A stretch of 64,000 bases of DNA from positions 124,001 to 188,000 of the forward strand of contig JASCOE010000011.1 in the NCBI GenBank assembly GCA_029959285.1. The letters run 5' to 3'. Source of the DNA: Flavobacteriaceae bacterium PS02337 (GTDB lineage Bacteria; Bacteroidota; Bacteroidia; Flavobacteriales; Flavobacteriaceae). The notes beneath the pieces were generated by a model. The model saw nothing but the letters and a program-made list of their open reading frames with translations. It searched no databases and was not told where the DNA came from. Shown here piece by piece: positions 48,380-56,547 of this stretch. The position numbers were made by a program, and so were the translations under genes. Numbering within the stretch: the first letter of the stretch is position 1; the number at the start of each line of letters is the position of its first letter.

Positions 48380-50215
48380 TTAATAATTAAGGTTTAAATA
48401 AATAGTTAAATTTCGCCCAGGCATAAATCGGCTAGGGAGAGCTTCATATTTTTCATTCCAAAGATTAGCCGCTTTAACGCCCAGTTTGAAAATGTTTTTC
48501 TTGCTAAAATTGTAATCAACACCAATGTTTGAAACATTATAAGCGTCAAGTATATATTTTGGATTATTATCTGATGTTGTAAAAATTTCGCCCGTATACA
48601 TAATTTGATAATAGGCAGAAAGCTTTTTGTAATAGTAGGATAAAGAACCAGTTAGTTTATGATAAGGCACGTAAAAAAGCTGTTTGTCTGTTCTGTCATC
48701 CAAAGAAACTGTGTAAGCATAAGTACCGCTAAAATCGAAAGTGTTTTTACCAAAACTTTTTTTCCATCCTAAAAGTGCTTCAGCGCCATAAATTGTAACT
48801 CTGTCTGTATTTTCTGGAGACCAATTTCCGGTATTATTTGGCAACCAGCGAATCATGTCTTTAATCTTCATTCCGTATGCAGTAACGGTCATTCGAAAAT
48901 CTTTATAAGTAAATTCATTTCCAATTTCTGCCTGAAACGAACTTTCGGGTTTTAAATCCGGATTTCCGCTTCCTTGCCAATACAAATCATTAAACGTAGG
49001 AATTCTGAAATTTCTCGAAAAGTTAAATTTAAGCTTATAGAAATATGAAAAATTGTATCGTGAACCAACAGAGAAAAGAACAGGGCTTTTGTAAACATCT
49101 GAAATTTCTTTTCTGGCGCTCATTTCATAATTCCATTTTTCTGTAAGTGAATGTTTCCATAATAAACTTGCGCCACCAATTTGACGTGTACTTCTGCCAA
49201 TACCAGAGCCTAAACCGTCATTTTTAGTGTAATCTAAAATGGTGCTTATTTTCATTGTAGAAGAAATGGTATAATCAAGATCATATTTTCCGATGAAACT
49301 TTTAACTCCACCAGAAGTATATCCGTCTAGATTGATATCTTCAAAATAATTGTAATGTTCTGTTATATAAGCAAGTCTCACATTTGAATTGAAATTGCTA
49401 AAAGAACTGCTCCATGTTAGCAAATTACGAGTGTTGTAATCTTGGTATTTTGTTTTGGTTGCATTTGGCGATGTTAAAGAAAAATGACGTTCGCCATCAT
49501 AAATTTCGCTATAAAATTTGATACTATTTTTGTCATTTATTTTATAACCAATCGCTGCATCAAGAGTATTATTGTAGTATTGTCCGTTTTTGTTCCAAAC
49601 TTCTTGGCCGACAAATTTAAAATCATTATCAGAACTATTTCTTGTAAAACTGGCATCAAAACTCCATTTTTTGGTTGCCGCAGTAATACCGTAAATAGCA
49701 CTTAGAGTGTTAAACTCTCCGTAATAAATTTGAAAATCATTTTTGAATGTATCTGTAAATTTCAAATCATTATTTAAATGAATAGTTCCTCCAATTGCAC
49801 CGCTTCCGTAAACAACACTTCCTCCGCCTGCTTTTACATCTATCGAGTTGAAACCTCTTGTTGAAATAGTATTAAAATCTGCCTGTCCTAATAACTGAGA
49901 GTTGATATTTATTCCATTCCAGACTATTACAGTCTGTTGAGAAGTAGTTCCTCTAAAGGAAGGCGAAGAAGTCATTCCTAATCCATTTTCTTTAAAATAG
50001 ATTACAGTATTGTAATTTAAAAGAGAAGTTAATGAAGATTGGTTTTTGCTTATAATGGAATCGCTTAACCTTTGTATAGATTGTGTATTCGAGAAATTCT
50101 TAAGATTGTTATCAGAAACGACAACCTCTTTCAATTTATTAATAGAATCATTCTGCGCCGAAATAATCTGGCACAACAATAGGAAACAAAAAGCAAACCT
50201 TAGTTTTATAGTCAT
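48380..50215 (-). CDS. btuB: BtuB-like TonB-dependent cobamide receptor
   Basis: 611 residues from ATG 50215 (MTIKLRFAFCFLLLCQIISAQ signal); the longer frame would run through the riboswitch. No carboxypeptidase-like N-domain; the plug (about 25-140) contains SFRGTTSQQTVIVWNGINI, and the barrel ends MPGRNLTIYLNLNY with a terminal aromatic. TonB-driven transport of cobamides is inferred from the riboswitch upstream and the BtuG-like partner downstream. It is the first gene of that two-gene operon. Ligand range (cobinamide or full cobamides) is not visible. Confidence 0.85.
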   Translation of the reverse strand: MTIKLRFAFCFLLLCQIISAQNDSINKLKEVVVSDNNLKNFSNTQSIQRLSDSIISKNQSSLTSLLNYNTVIYFKENGLGMTSSPSFRGTTSQQTVIVWNGININSQLLGQADFNTISTRGFNSIDVKAGGGSVVYGSGAIGGTIHLNNDLKFTDTFKNDFQIYYGEFNTLSAIYGITAATKKWSFDASFTRNSSDNDFKFVGQEVWNKNGQYYNNTLDAAIGYKINDKNSIKFYSEIYDGERHFSLTSPNATKTKYQDYNTRNLLTWSSSFSNFNSNVRLAYITEHYNYFEDINLDGYTSGGVKSFIGKYDLDYTISSTMKISTILDYTKNDGLGSGIGRSTRQIGGASLLWKHSLTEKWNYEMSARKEISDVYKSPVLFSVGSRYNFSYFYKLKFNFSRNFRIPTFNDLYWQGSGNPDLKPESSFQAEIGNEFTYKDFRMTVTAYGMKIKDMIRWLPNNTGNWSPENTDRVTIYGAEALLGWKKSFGKNTFDFSGTYAYTVSLDDRTDKQLFYVPYHKLTGSLSYYYKKLSAYYQIMYTGEIFTTSDNNPKYILDAYNVSNIGVDYNFSKKNIFKLGVKAANLWNEKYEALPSRFMPGRNLTIYLNLNY

Positions 50216-50254
50216 AATTTCTACACTCTTTTTCCCGAGAGCTCGATAATTTGT

Positions 50255-50415
50255 TACAAAGGCAGGTCTCCTGGCTTGCGTCTTGTTGTTTACCTTCCCA
50301 TTACGCATTGCGTAACAGTGGTTTCGTAGTTAACAACAAGCATTCGTTTAAGAACTAAGCTTACAGTTGCGGGTACAGCTCAAGAATTTACTTGATTCCC
50401 TTTTAATGTGTTTAA
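50255..50415 (-). promoter_or_regulatory. Cobalamin (B12) riboswitch
   Basis: On the minus strand the conserved B12 box GCAAGCCAGGAGACCTGCC is at 50261-50279, and the upstream core CCCGCAACTGTAAG at 50360-50373 follows GGGAATCAAGT near 50390-50405, which are the two universal parts of the aptamer. The box lies 46 bases from the btuB start. No clear T-run terminator follows, so control is more likely at translation initiation, where AdoCbl binding would hide the start region. Confidence 0.95.
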
Positions 50416-50439
50416 TAAAAACACAACCTTAATTTTCTG

Positions 50440-50471
50440 CAAAGATAAAGTTAAAAATATTGATTATTCAA
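50440..50471 (-). promoter_or_regulatory. Promoter of the btuB-btuG operon (TTG-N21-TATCTTTG)
   Basis: TTG (50469-50471) and TATCTTTG (50440-50447) with a 21-base spacer on the minus strand, placing the start of transcription just before the riboswitch aptamer. Confidence 0.82.
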
Positions 50472-50515
50472 ATTTGTTTCACTTTTAGAACTTAATAGTC
50501 AAACAAACTTGATTT

Positions 50516-51049
50516 TTATAATTCGATTCTGATAACTTCTCCAAAATCAACTTTATTGTTAAAGGCATCTTTTAAAGGAAGTGAAGTTTGATGACACAAA
50601 ATACTTCTAATTATTCCTGCATGAGCAACGATGATAATGGGTTCTTTTATTTTTGAAATTTCATCAGCTAAAAAATCACCAACTCTTTCATGAAGTTCAG
50701 TAAAAGATTCGCCGTTTGAAACTTTGATATTCACAAAATCTTCCATCCACGGATTGAGTTCTTCGGGCGGAATTTCGTTCCAGTTTTTCAATTCCCAATC
50801 GCCAAAATTCATTTCTTTTAAACGATCGTCTTCTTGATAAGAAATTGTATTTATGTTTTCTTGAATATGTTTTGCCAAAATCACACAACGCTTTAACGGA
50901 CTAGAAAAAATATGAGCTTCTGACGGTAATTCGGAAATTATTTTATTGAAAACTTCGTCAAAAGGTTCGACAATATTTACATCCGATTGTCCGTAACAAA
51001 TTCCCTTTTCGCAGATGGTTTCGGTATGACGAACTAGATAAATTTCCAT
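50516..51049 (-). CDS. cobC: Alpha-ribazole phosphatase (histidine phosphatase)
   Basis: 177 residues from ATG 51049. Removes the 5'-phosphate of alpha-ribazole phosphate or of adenosylcobalamin 5'-phosphate in cobamide assembly. The phosphoglycerate-mutase-like fold shows the catalytic LVRHTET at the start, GDWELKNW and the second histidine in VAHAGIIRS. A longer frame would extend into cobS. The start lies inside the cobS end (16 bases overlap), so the two are translated together. Sequence alone would say histidine phosphatase; the neighbours give the specific role. Confidence 0.85.
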   Translation of the reverse strand: MEIYLVRHTETICEKGICYGQSDVNIVEPFDEVFNKIISELPSEAHIFSSPLKRCVILAKHIQENINTISYQEDDRLKEMNFGDWELKNWNEIPPEELNPWMEDFVNIKVSNGESFTELHERVGDFLADEISKIKEPIIIVAHAGIIRSILCHQTSLPLKDAFNNKVDFGEVIRIEL

Positions 51050-51831
51050 ATAAATAGAATACTTAGATAAAAAATAACTTCGCAAACTTGCTGCGTTGCA
51101 CCAAGACAATCTCCTGTATAACCATCAATCCATTTTTGGAAATATCGAGCTAAAAAATATCTTGTTATAAAAACAGGAATCACTGCTAAAAGTAATTTTA
51201 AATCAAAAAATGAAAATACAATTAAAGGAACTATACCAAAAAAGAAAGAGCCAAAAACTTCTTTCCAAGTAAATTGTTTGGCAATAGGTTTGCTTTTGCT
51301 TGAAGCATCTTCACGAGAATATTCATGTGTAAAAATGATAGAAATTGCAGCCAAACGACTTAAGGAATGTGCAGAAATAAATAAGAGAAAAATTTTAAAA
51401 ACTGCCATGTCATCATAAACTTGAAATAGCAAAATAGATTCTGAAAGCAATTTGAATTTTAATAAAAAAAGTAAAACCAATCCAATTGCTCCATAAGCAC
51501 CAATGGCACTGTCTTTCATTATCATCAAGATTTTTTCTTTCCTCCAACCTCCGCCAAAACCATCACAAACATCTGCAAAACCATCTTCATGAAAAGCTCC
51601 AGTTGTTAAAACAGAAATCACAATCGAACAAATAACAGCAATTTCTGTAGAAAGAAATTGAGCAAATAGAGAATAAGCTATAAAAGAGATACTCCCAACA
51701 ATCCATCCAATTAAAGGAAAATATCTCGTGGCTTTATTTAAATAATCTGGATGATGTGTTATGTTTTTTGGACAGGGAATTCTAGTGTAGAACATTAGAC
51801 AGGTAAAGAAAATGTGGAGTTCTTTTTTCAT
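51034..51831 (-). CDS. cobS: Adenosylcobinamide-GDP ribazoletransferase
   Basis: 265 residues. Joins adenosylcobinamide-GDP to alpha-ribazole (or its phosphate), the last step of cobamide assembly, at the inner membrane. Multiple helices and the family motifs HEDGFADVCDGFGGG and GYTGDCLGATQQVCE confirm it. The gene precedes cobC on the minus strand with overlap and lies 191 bases downstream of a RAYT; that gap holds a palindromic element rather than another gene. Confidence 0.94.
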   Translation of the reverse strand: MKKELHIFFTCLMFYTRIPCPKNITHHPDYLNKATRYFPLIGWIVGSISFIAYSLFAQFLSTEIAVICSIVISVLTTGAFHEDGFADVCDGFGGGWRKEKILMIMKDSAIGAYGAIGLVLLFLLKFKLLSESILLFQVYDDMAVFKIFLLFISAHSLSRLAAISIIFTHEYSREDASSKSKPIAKQFTWKEVFGSFFFGIVPLIVFSFFDLKLLLAVIPVFITRYFLARYFQKWIDGYTGDCLGATQQVCEVIFYLSILFIWKFI

Positions 51832-51845
51832 TTAGATTGTGGTTA

Positions 51846-52017
51846 TTTGGCTAAAGCCTTTTTGGGTTCAAATTTATAACCTCCAGATAAATCTGGAGGC
51901 AATTCAGGAAATAAAAACTAAAAAAGAATTTGAAAGTTATAGATTATCTATAGTTTGAATTGCCAACATCTTTAGATGTTGGTCCAATTATAGACATCGA
52001 TAAGGGCTTTAGCCAAA
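51846..52017. repeat. Nested palindromic REP-type element beside the RAYT
   Basis: Outer arms TTTGGCTAAAGCC (51846-51858) and GGCTTTAGCCAAA (52005-52017) are exact complements. Inside lie two hairpins, CCTCCAGATAAATCTGGAGG at 51880-51899 and CCAACATCTTTAGATGTTGG at 51963-51982. The right arm ends six bases from the RAYT stop. This is the arrangement of REP doublets next to RAYT genes, so it is likely the enzyme's cognate target. Confidence 0.75.
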
Positions 52018-52022
52018 CTTTT

Positions 52023-52454
52023 TTATAATTGCTTAAACCTAAATTTGATCATAAATTCATCATATTCTTCTTGAAATGTTTTCTTTTTATGATGTTCTTC
52101 TTGATTCTTTATATAATCTCGAACTTTATCAACAATAGATTCTGAAACAGAAACAGCAAAATATTCATCCTGCCATTCAAATTTTTCTTTAGTCAAATGA
52201 TTTTTATTAATCCAATAAGAAGATTCACCTTTCAATAATTGAATTGTTTTTTGAATTGTCTGGTTATTTCCGAGCGAAATTAAACAATGGCAATGATCAG
52301 AATATCCGTTGATGAAATCAATATAAATTTCTTTTCTTAATGCATTATCCTGTATATGATTCCAAACTTTTTGACGTAAATCAATTGAATTCAAATATGG
52401 AAATCTATTTTTTGTACTCCAAACACAATGAATGTAAACTTTAGTAAATGGCAT
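52023..52454 (-). CDS. REP-associated tyrosine transposase (Y1_Tnp/RAYT)
   Basis: 143 residues. HUH nuclease of the IS200/IS605-related Y1 transposase class. The HUH pair is at His54 and His56 (DHCHCL) and the nucleophile candidate is Tyr114 (VRDYIKNQEEHH). RAYTs are single genes that act on short palindromes and are usually domesticated; there are no IS200 ends, no second orf and only one copy in this window. It lies in the cobamide genes, between the bluB-cobT fusion and cobS, 66 bases after the former. Its neighbour element at 51846 fits as substrate. Confidence 0.85.
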   Translation of the reverse strand: MPFTKVYIHCVWSTKNRFPYLNSIDLRQKVWNHIQDNALRKEIYIDFINGYSDHCHCLISLGNNQTIQKTIQLLKGESSYWINKNHLTKEKFEWQDEYFAVSVSESIVDKVRDYIKNQEEHHKKKTFQEEYDEFMIKFRFKQL

Positions 52455-52520
52455 ATATAACTTCTTAAAATCATTTTAATTTGATATTCAAAGTTATAAA
52501 CTGTAATTTAAAACTGAAAG

Positions 52521-54200
52521 TTATTTCTTACTTATTCCTGCGCTCTCAAAACTAGCCATTTCATTCAAAAATGCTTCAGCTGATTTTAAAATTGGAAAAG
52601 CAACCGCACAGCCCGTTCCTTCGCCTAAGCGCAAATCTAGATTTAAAATTGGTTTTGCCTCAAGGTAATTCAATAATTTTTGATGTGCTTTTTCAGCAGA
52701 GCAATGACAGAAAACAGCATTTTTTTTAATATTTGTATTGATTTTCAAAGCTATTAAAAAGGCGACTGTACAAATAAAACCATCAACCAAAATGAGCATT
52801 TTATTTTCAAAAGCAGAAAGCATTCCGCCTGCCATTTGGATAATTTCAAAACCTCCGAAATAAGAAAGTTGAGATCTTAAATCGGCTTGACCGGAATAAT
52901 TTTCTATTGCTTTTTTGAGAATATTTTGTTTTTGAATGAGTTTTTCATCTGAAACTCCAGTTCCTTTTCCGACACATTCTTCAATCGAAAAACCAGTTAA
53001 AAGACTCATTAAAACAGAAGCCGTAGAAGTATTTCCGATTCCCATTTCGCCAAAACCGATACAATTTGAGCCAGTTTTGGCAATATTCTCAACAATAGAT
53101 TTTCCTTTATTCAAACACAATTGAACTTCAGTTTCGCTCATTGCGGGAACATGAAGAAAAGATTGAGTTCCTTTGGCAATTTTTGCGTCAATTAGTTTAG
53201 TATTTGTTGGAAAATCATAATTTACGCCAGCATCTACAATGGATAATTCAATATCGTTTTGATTGCAAAATACATTTATTGCCGCGCCGCCATCTAGAAA
53301 ATTAGTAACCATTTGGCGTGTTACATCTTGCGGATAATCGCTTACGCTATGATTGGCAATTCCGTGATCTGCCGCAAAAACGACTATATTTGGATTTGTA
53401 ATTTTCGGATTTAAAGTTTCGAAAACAGTTGCCATTTGAAAAGCTAGAGTTTCTAAAGTGCCCAGAGAACCGACCGGTTTTGTTTTAGAATCTATTTTTT
53501 CTTGTAAAAGAGTATTGAAATCAGCTTTATTTTCGGTTTTGATTTTCGATTTTAAATCAAAATCAGAAATATTTATTTTATGAATTTCGGTAATCTCAGA
53601 ACAAATAGGAGCTTCCGATTTCTGTTTCCAATGCAATTGTTGCAACATTGGCTGATTGTTATAATTTGTTGCTGGTTTTCCGATACAGAAATAACCCAAC
53701 GGTTCAATATTTTCGGGTAAATCGAGGATTTTTTTAAACTGATAATAATTCAAAATCGAAACCCAGCCCATTCCGTAACCTTGTTCTGTGAGCGAAAGCC
53801 AGATATTCTGAGCCGCACAAACCGAACTGAATTTCACAGCTTCGTTACTGCCAATTGTTCCAATAGTAAACTGATTCAAAACCGAACGATCATAAGCAAT
53901 GATAAGTCCAATTGGAGCTTCTTCAATCGCTTCTAATTTCAGTGATCTATAAAGTTCTTTTTGTTCTGGATTATCGGTAAGTTCTTCGGCTTTTTTATTA
54001 TAATCTAAAAAGAGTTTTTTGATCGAAGTTTTCACTTCATCCGATTTAATGAGGAAATATCTAGTGGCATCAGTCAACCCAACAGAAGGCGCCCAATGTC
54101 CAGCCTGCAAAGCTTTCTGAATTACTTCGTCGGGAACTTCATCGGTTGTAAAATGTCGGGTGTCGCGTCGGGATTTTAATATATCGTCTAGATTGCTCAT
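52521..54200 (-). CDS. BluB-CobT fusion: DMB synthase plus NaMN:DMB phosphoribosyltransferase
   Basis: 559 residues from ATG 54200. The first 200 match BluB, which cuts FMNH2 with oxygen to make 5,6-dimethylbenzimidazole (SRRDTRHFTTDEVP start, HWAPSVGLTDATRYF, AQNIWLSLTEQGYGMGWVS). After a linker, about 230-555 is CobT (DSKTKPVGSLGTLE, AADHGIANHSVSDYPQDVT, FGEMGIGNTSTA, and the catalytic Glu in RLGEGTGCAVAFP), which makes alpha-ribazole phosphate. One protein thus makes and activates the lower ligand. The cobU gene precedes it by 129 bases. Confidence 0.93.
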   Translation of the reverse strand: MSNLDDILKSRRDTRHFTTDEVPDEVIQKALQAGHWAPSVGLTDATRYFLIKSDEVKTSIKKLFLDYNKKAEELTDNPEQKELYRSLKLEAIEEAPIGLIIAYDRSVLNQFTIGTIGSNEAVKFSSVCAAQNIWLSLTEQGYGMGWVSILNYYQFKKILDLPENIEPLGYFCIGKPATNYNNQPMLQQLHWKQKSEAPICSEITEIHKINISDFDLKSKIKTENKADFNTLLQEKIDSKTKPVGSLGTLETLAFQMATVFETLNPKITNPNIVVFAADHGIANHSVSDYPQDVTRQMVTNFLDGGAAINVFCNQNDIELSIVDAGVNYDFPTNTKLIDAKIAKGTQSFLHVPAMSETEVQLCLNKGKSIVENIAKTGSNCIGFGEMGIGNTSTASVLMSLLTGFSIEECVGKGTGVSDEKLIQKQNILKKAIENYSGQADLRSQLSYFGGFEIIQMAGGMLSAFENKMLILVDGFICTVAFLIALKINTNIKKNAVFCHCSAEKAHQKLLNYLEAKPILNLDLRLGEGTGCAVAFPILKSAEAFLNEMASFESAGISKK

Positions 54201-54329
54201 AAATTTCAATTTCAAAAATCAATATCAATATCAATTTGCTCTTTATGTAAAGATACTTCACGATATTGGAATTTGGAATTTAAAAGTTTAGAATTTGATT
54301 TTTGATATTCTAATTGACATTGAATTTGG

Positions 54330-54839
54330 TTACCCTTTTATTTTAACTGGAATTCCCGAAACCATTAAAACAACTTCATCAGCATTTTCGGCAAGAAATT
54401 GATTCATCCAGCCTTGCAGTTCAACAAATTTTCTGCCGATATGAGTTTCAGCATGAACGCCCATTCCGATTTCGTTTGTTACAATAATAATATTGGAGTT
54501 TTGATTTTTCGAAATAGCAAGAAATTCTTTTTTAGCTTCTTCCAAACTCAAAGAAACATCATTTTTGTTGTCTACAAAAAAGTTTGTCAGCCAAAGTGTA
54601 ACGCAGTCAATTAATGCTGTTTTTTCAGAAAAATCAATTTTACTTAAATATTTTTCTTCTTCAATATTGTTCCAGCGTTCGTCACGTTCGTTTTGATGAC
54701 GATCAATTCGAGTTTGAAAATCCGAATCCCATTTTCGAGCCGTTGCAATATATAGTGGATTATCGGAAAATTCTAAAGCAATTTTCTGAGCATAACTGCT
54801 TTTTCCAGAGCGTTCGCCGCCAGTGATTAGAAAAATCAT
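54330..54839 (-). CDS. cobU: Adenosylcobinamide kinase/phosphate guanylyltransferase
   Basis: 169 residues, typical for CobU. Phosphorylates adenosylcobinamide and adds GMP to make adenosylcobinamide-GDP, the substrate of CobS. Walker A GGERSGKSSYAQ is at the start; RIDRHQNERDERWN carries the guanylylation histidine. The late segment FVELQGWMNQFLAENADEVVL is a family signature. It is the first cob gene on the minus strand, ahead of the bluB-cobT fusion; no riboswitch is seen upstream. Confidence 0.94.
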   Translation of the reverse strand: MIFLITGGERSGKSSYAQKIALEFSDNPLYIATARKWDSDFQTRIDRHQNERDERWNNIEEEKYLSKIDFSEKTALIDCVTLWLTNFFVDNKNDVSLSLEEAKKEFLAISKNQNSNIIIVTNEIGMGVHAETHIGRKFVELQGWMNQFLAENADEVVLMVSGIPVKIKG

Positions 54840-54856
54840 TTTTTAATTAATTATAA

Positions 54857-54944
54857 ATTATGAGTTATAAATTATGAGTTTCGTTTGACAAGTTATGAAT
54901 TTATGTAGATTACAACTCATAATTAATAATTCATAACTCATAAC
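54857..54944. repeat. AT-rich inverted repeat (ATTATGAGTTAT family)
   Basis: ATTATGAGTTATAAATTATG-type arm at 54857-54880 faces its complement at 54914-54944. A similar single arm occurs at 58985-59012. It fills the gap between cobU and the cysteine-rich gene. Confidence 0.7.
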
Positions 54945-54946
54945 TT

Positions 54947-55309
54947 TTAATACGGGCAATGTCGACAATTATTTCCGCAGCAAGTTCCTCTTTTTAAATG
55001 GTACCAGGTTTTAAAAACTGTATTTCCATTTTCAAGATAATAATCGATTCCTTCAATTAATATTTCTGTTTTGGGTAAATCTTTGGCTTTATTTTGAAGC
55101 GCTTTTTCTGGAGGAAGAGTTTCGACATACGCGTCAATTTTATCTTCGCAGGCTTCTTTGAAACAAACTGGACAAAGACAATCTCCGCCATCAGAGAGAT
55201 TGAAGATAGGCGGAAAATCATTACACCAACATTTGTTTTCTACAGATATATCTCCACAGCTGAATTCAGAATCACAGCTTGAGCAAATTTTCATTTTTGT
55301 GGTATTCAT
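54947..55309 (-). CDS. Cysteine-rich CWC/DUF5522-type small protein
   Basis: 120 residues from ATG 55309 (MNTTKMKICSSCDSEFSCG). The first half has CxxC-type pairs and further cysteines (KCWCND, DCLCPVCF), typical of the cysteine-rich CWC family, and the end GTCCGNNCRHCPY looks like the DUF5522 module, so this appears to be a fusion of two small metal-site domains. Metal binding is inferred. It is divergent from btuF and upstream of cobU; whether it belongs to the cobamide system is not known. Confidence 0.78.
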   Translation of the reverse strand: MNTTKMKICSSCDSEFSCGDISVENKCWCNDFPPIFNLSDGGDCLCPVCFKEACEDKIDAYVETLPPEKALQNKAKDLPKTEILIEGIDYYLENGNTVFKTWYHLKRGTCCGNNCRHCPY

Positions 55310-55375
55310 GTTGTAAAGATACAATTGTTTAAATTTGTAAGAATAAAGGTAAACAAAAAAAATATAAAAATACTT

Positions 55376-55383
55376 TACCTTTG
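55376..55383 (+). promoter_or_regulatory. -7 promoter box TACCTTTG for btuFCD
   Basis: Exact TAnnTTTG match, 20 bases before the btuF-like ATG. The upstream spacer region has no TTG. There is no room for a riboswitch (94-base divergent gap). Confidence 0.5.
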
Positions 55384-55403
55384 TCGCATCCAAAACCGAA
55401 ACC

Positions 55404-56546
55404 ATGAGAGATTTATTCCCTAAAATGATTTTTGCAACTGCTTTTTTCATCCTTATCGGATGTAAGAAGAATGAAAAAGTTGAAACTGCAAAATTAGAAA
55501 ATGCCAAAAATAGTATCGAATACGCATCTGGACTTTCAATCGTAAAATATGCCTATTATTCTGTGGTAACTGTTTCAAATCCATGGCCTAATGCAGATAA
55601 AGATTTCAAATATATCTTAAAAGAAAAAGACGCAAAAGTGCCGGATAGTCTTCAATCTTACACTACAATTCAGGTTCCGTTAGAGTCTGTGGTTGTTACT
55701 TCAACCACTAATATTCCGTTTTTAGAAATGTTGGAAGTAGAAAACAAATTAGTTGGTTTTCCGCATACCGATTATATTTCTTCAGAAAAAACAAGAGCCT
55801 TAATTGACAAAGGTTCTGTGAAAAATGTTGGACAAAATGAAAAACTAAATATCGAGCAATTGATAGAATTAGCGCCAAATTTGATAGTGACTTTTGGAGT
55901 TGACAATAATAATCCGATGTTGGATAATCTGAAGAAAAGTGGCTTAAATGTTTTAATTCAAGGCGATTGGATGGAGCAATCTCCACTTGGAAAAGCAGAA
56001 TGGATCAAGCTTTACGGAGCTTTATTTGGAAAAGAAGACAAAGCAAAAGAGCTTTTTGATAAAATTGTAGAAAGTTATAATCAAGCTTTAAAGTTAGTTA
56101 AAGATAAACCTGCAACTTCAAAAGTTTTATACGGTTCGATGTATGAAGATGTTTGGTACGTTGCGAAAGGAAACAGCTGGGTTGCACAATTTATGAAAGA
56201 TGCTCAAGCGACTTATTTATGGGCAGATTTGAAAGGAAGTGGGAGCGAAGGTTTATCTTTTGAAAAAGTTTTAGATAAAGCGAAAACTGCCAACATTTGG
56301 ATTGCTTCAGGTTCTTTTAAAAGTTTAGACGAATTGCAAAAAGCAAATCCGCATTATGGAGAATTCGATGCTTTTAAAAATAAAAGTGTTTACAATTTTG
56401 AAGGTAAATTGGGCGCAACAGGCGGAACAGTTTATTACGAATTAGCGCCAAGCCGTCCAGATTTAGTTTTGAAAGATTATATCAAGATTTTTCACCCTGA
56501 TTTATTGTCAAGTTATGAATTTACTTTTGCATCAAAACTGAATTAA
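55404..56546 (+). CDS. btuF: Cobamide/iron-chelate ABC transporter substrate-binding lipoprotein
   Basis: 380 residues. Lipobox MRDLFPKMIFATAFFILIGC (Cys20). Fold of class III binding proteins: VVVTSTTNIPFLEML, LVGFPHTDYISS, LNIEQLIELAPNLIVTFG, and a long C-lobe (GSMYEDVWYVAKGNSWVAQF). The length and SERR-like insert match BtuF/FecB-type proteins of Bacteroidetes. Neighbouring cob genes make a cobamide or cobinamide ligand more likely than an iron chelate. First gene of the btuFCD unit; the permease starts two bases after its stop. Confidence 0.82.
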   Translation: MRDLFPKMIFATAFFILIGCKKNEKVETAKLENAKNSIEYASGLSIVKYAYYSVVTVSNPWPNADKDFKYILKEKDAKVPDSLQSYTTIQVPLESVVVTSTTNIPFLEMLEVENKLVGFPHTDYISSEKTRALIDKGSVKNVGQNEKLNIEQLIELAPNLIVTFGVDNNNPMLDNLKKSGLNVLIQGDWMEQSPLGKAEWIKLYGALFGKEDKAKELFDKIVESYNQALKLVKDKPATSKVLYGSMYEDVWYVAKGNSWVAQFMKDAQATYLWADLKGSGSEGLSFEKVLDKAKTANIWIASGSFKSLDELQKANPHYGEFDAFKNKSVYNFEGKLGATGGTVYYELAPSRPDLVLKDYIKIFHPDLLSSYEFTFASKLN

Positions 56547-56547
56547 T

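Noticed and set aside
50216-50308. Longer N-terminus for the BtuB-like protein
   Set aside because: It would translate riboswitch sequence and place a normal signal peptide 31 residues inside; ATG 50215 is preferred.
52023-52454. Complete insertion sequence
   Set aside because: No terminal repeats with target duplication, no accessory gene, one copy only; the RAYT interpretation explains the features.
55310-55403. Second cobalamin riboswitch ahead of btuFCD
   Set aside because: Only 94 bases between divergent genes and no B12 box on the plus strand.
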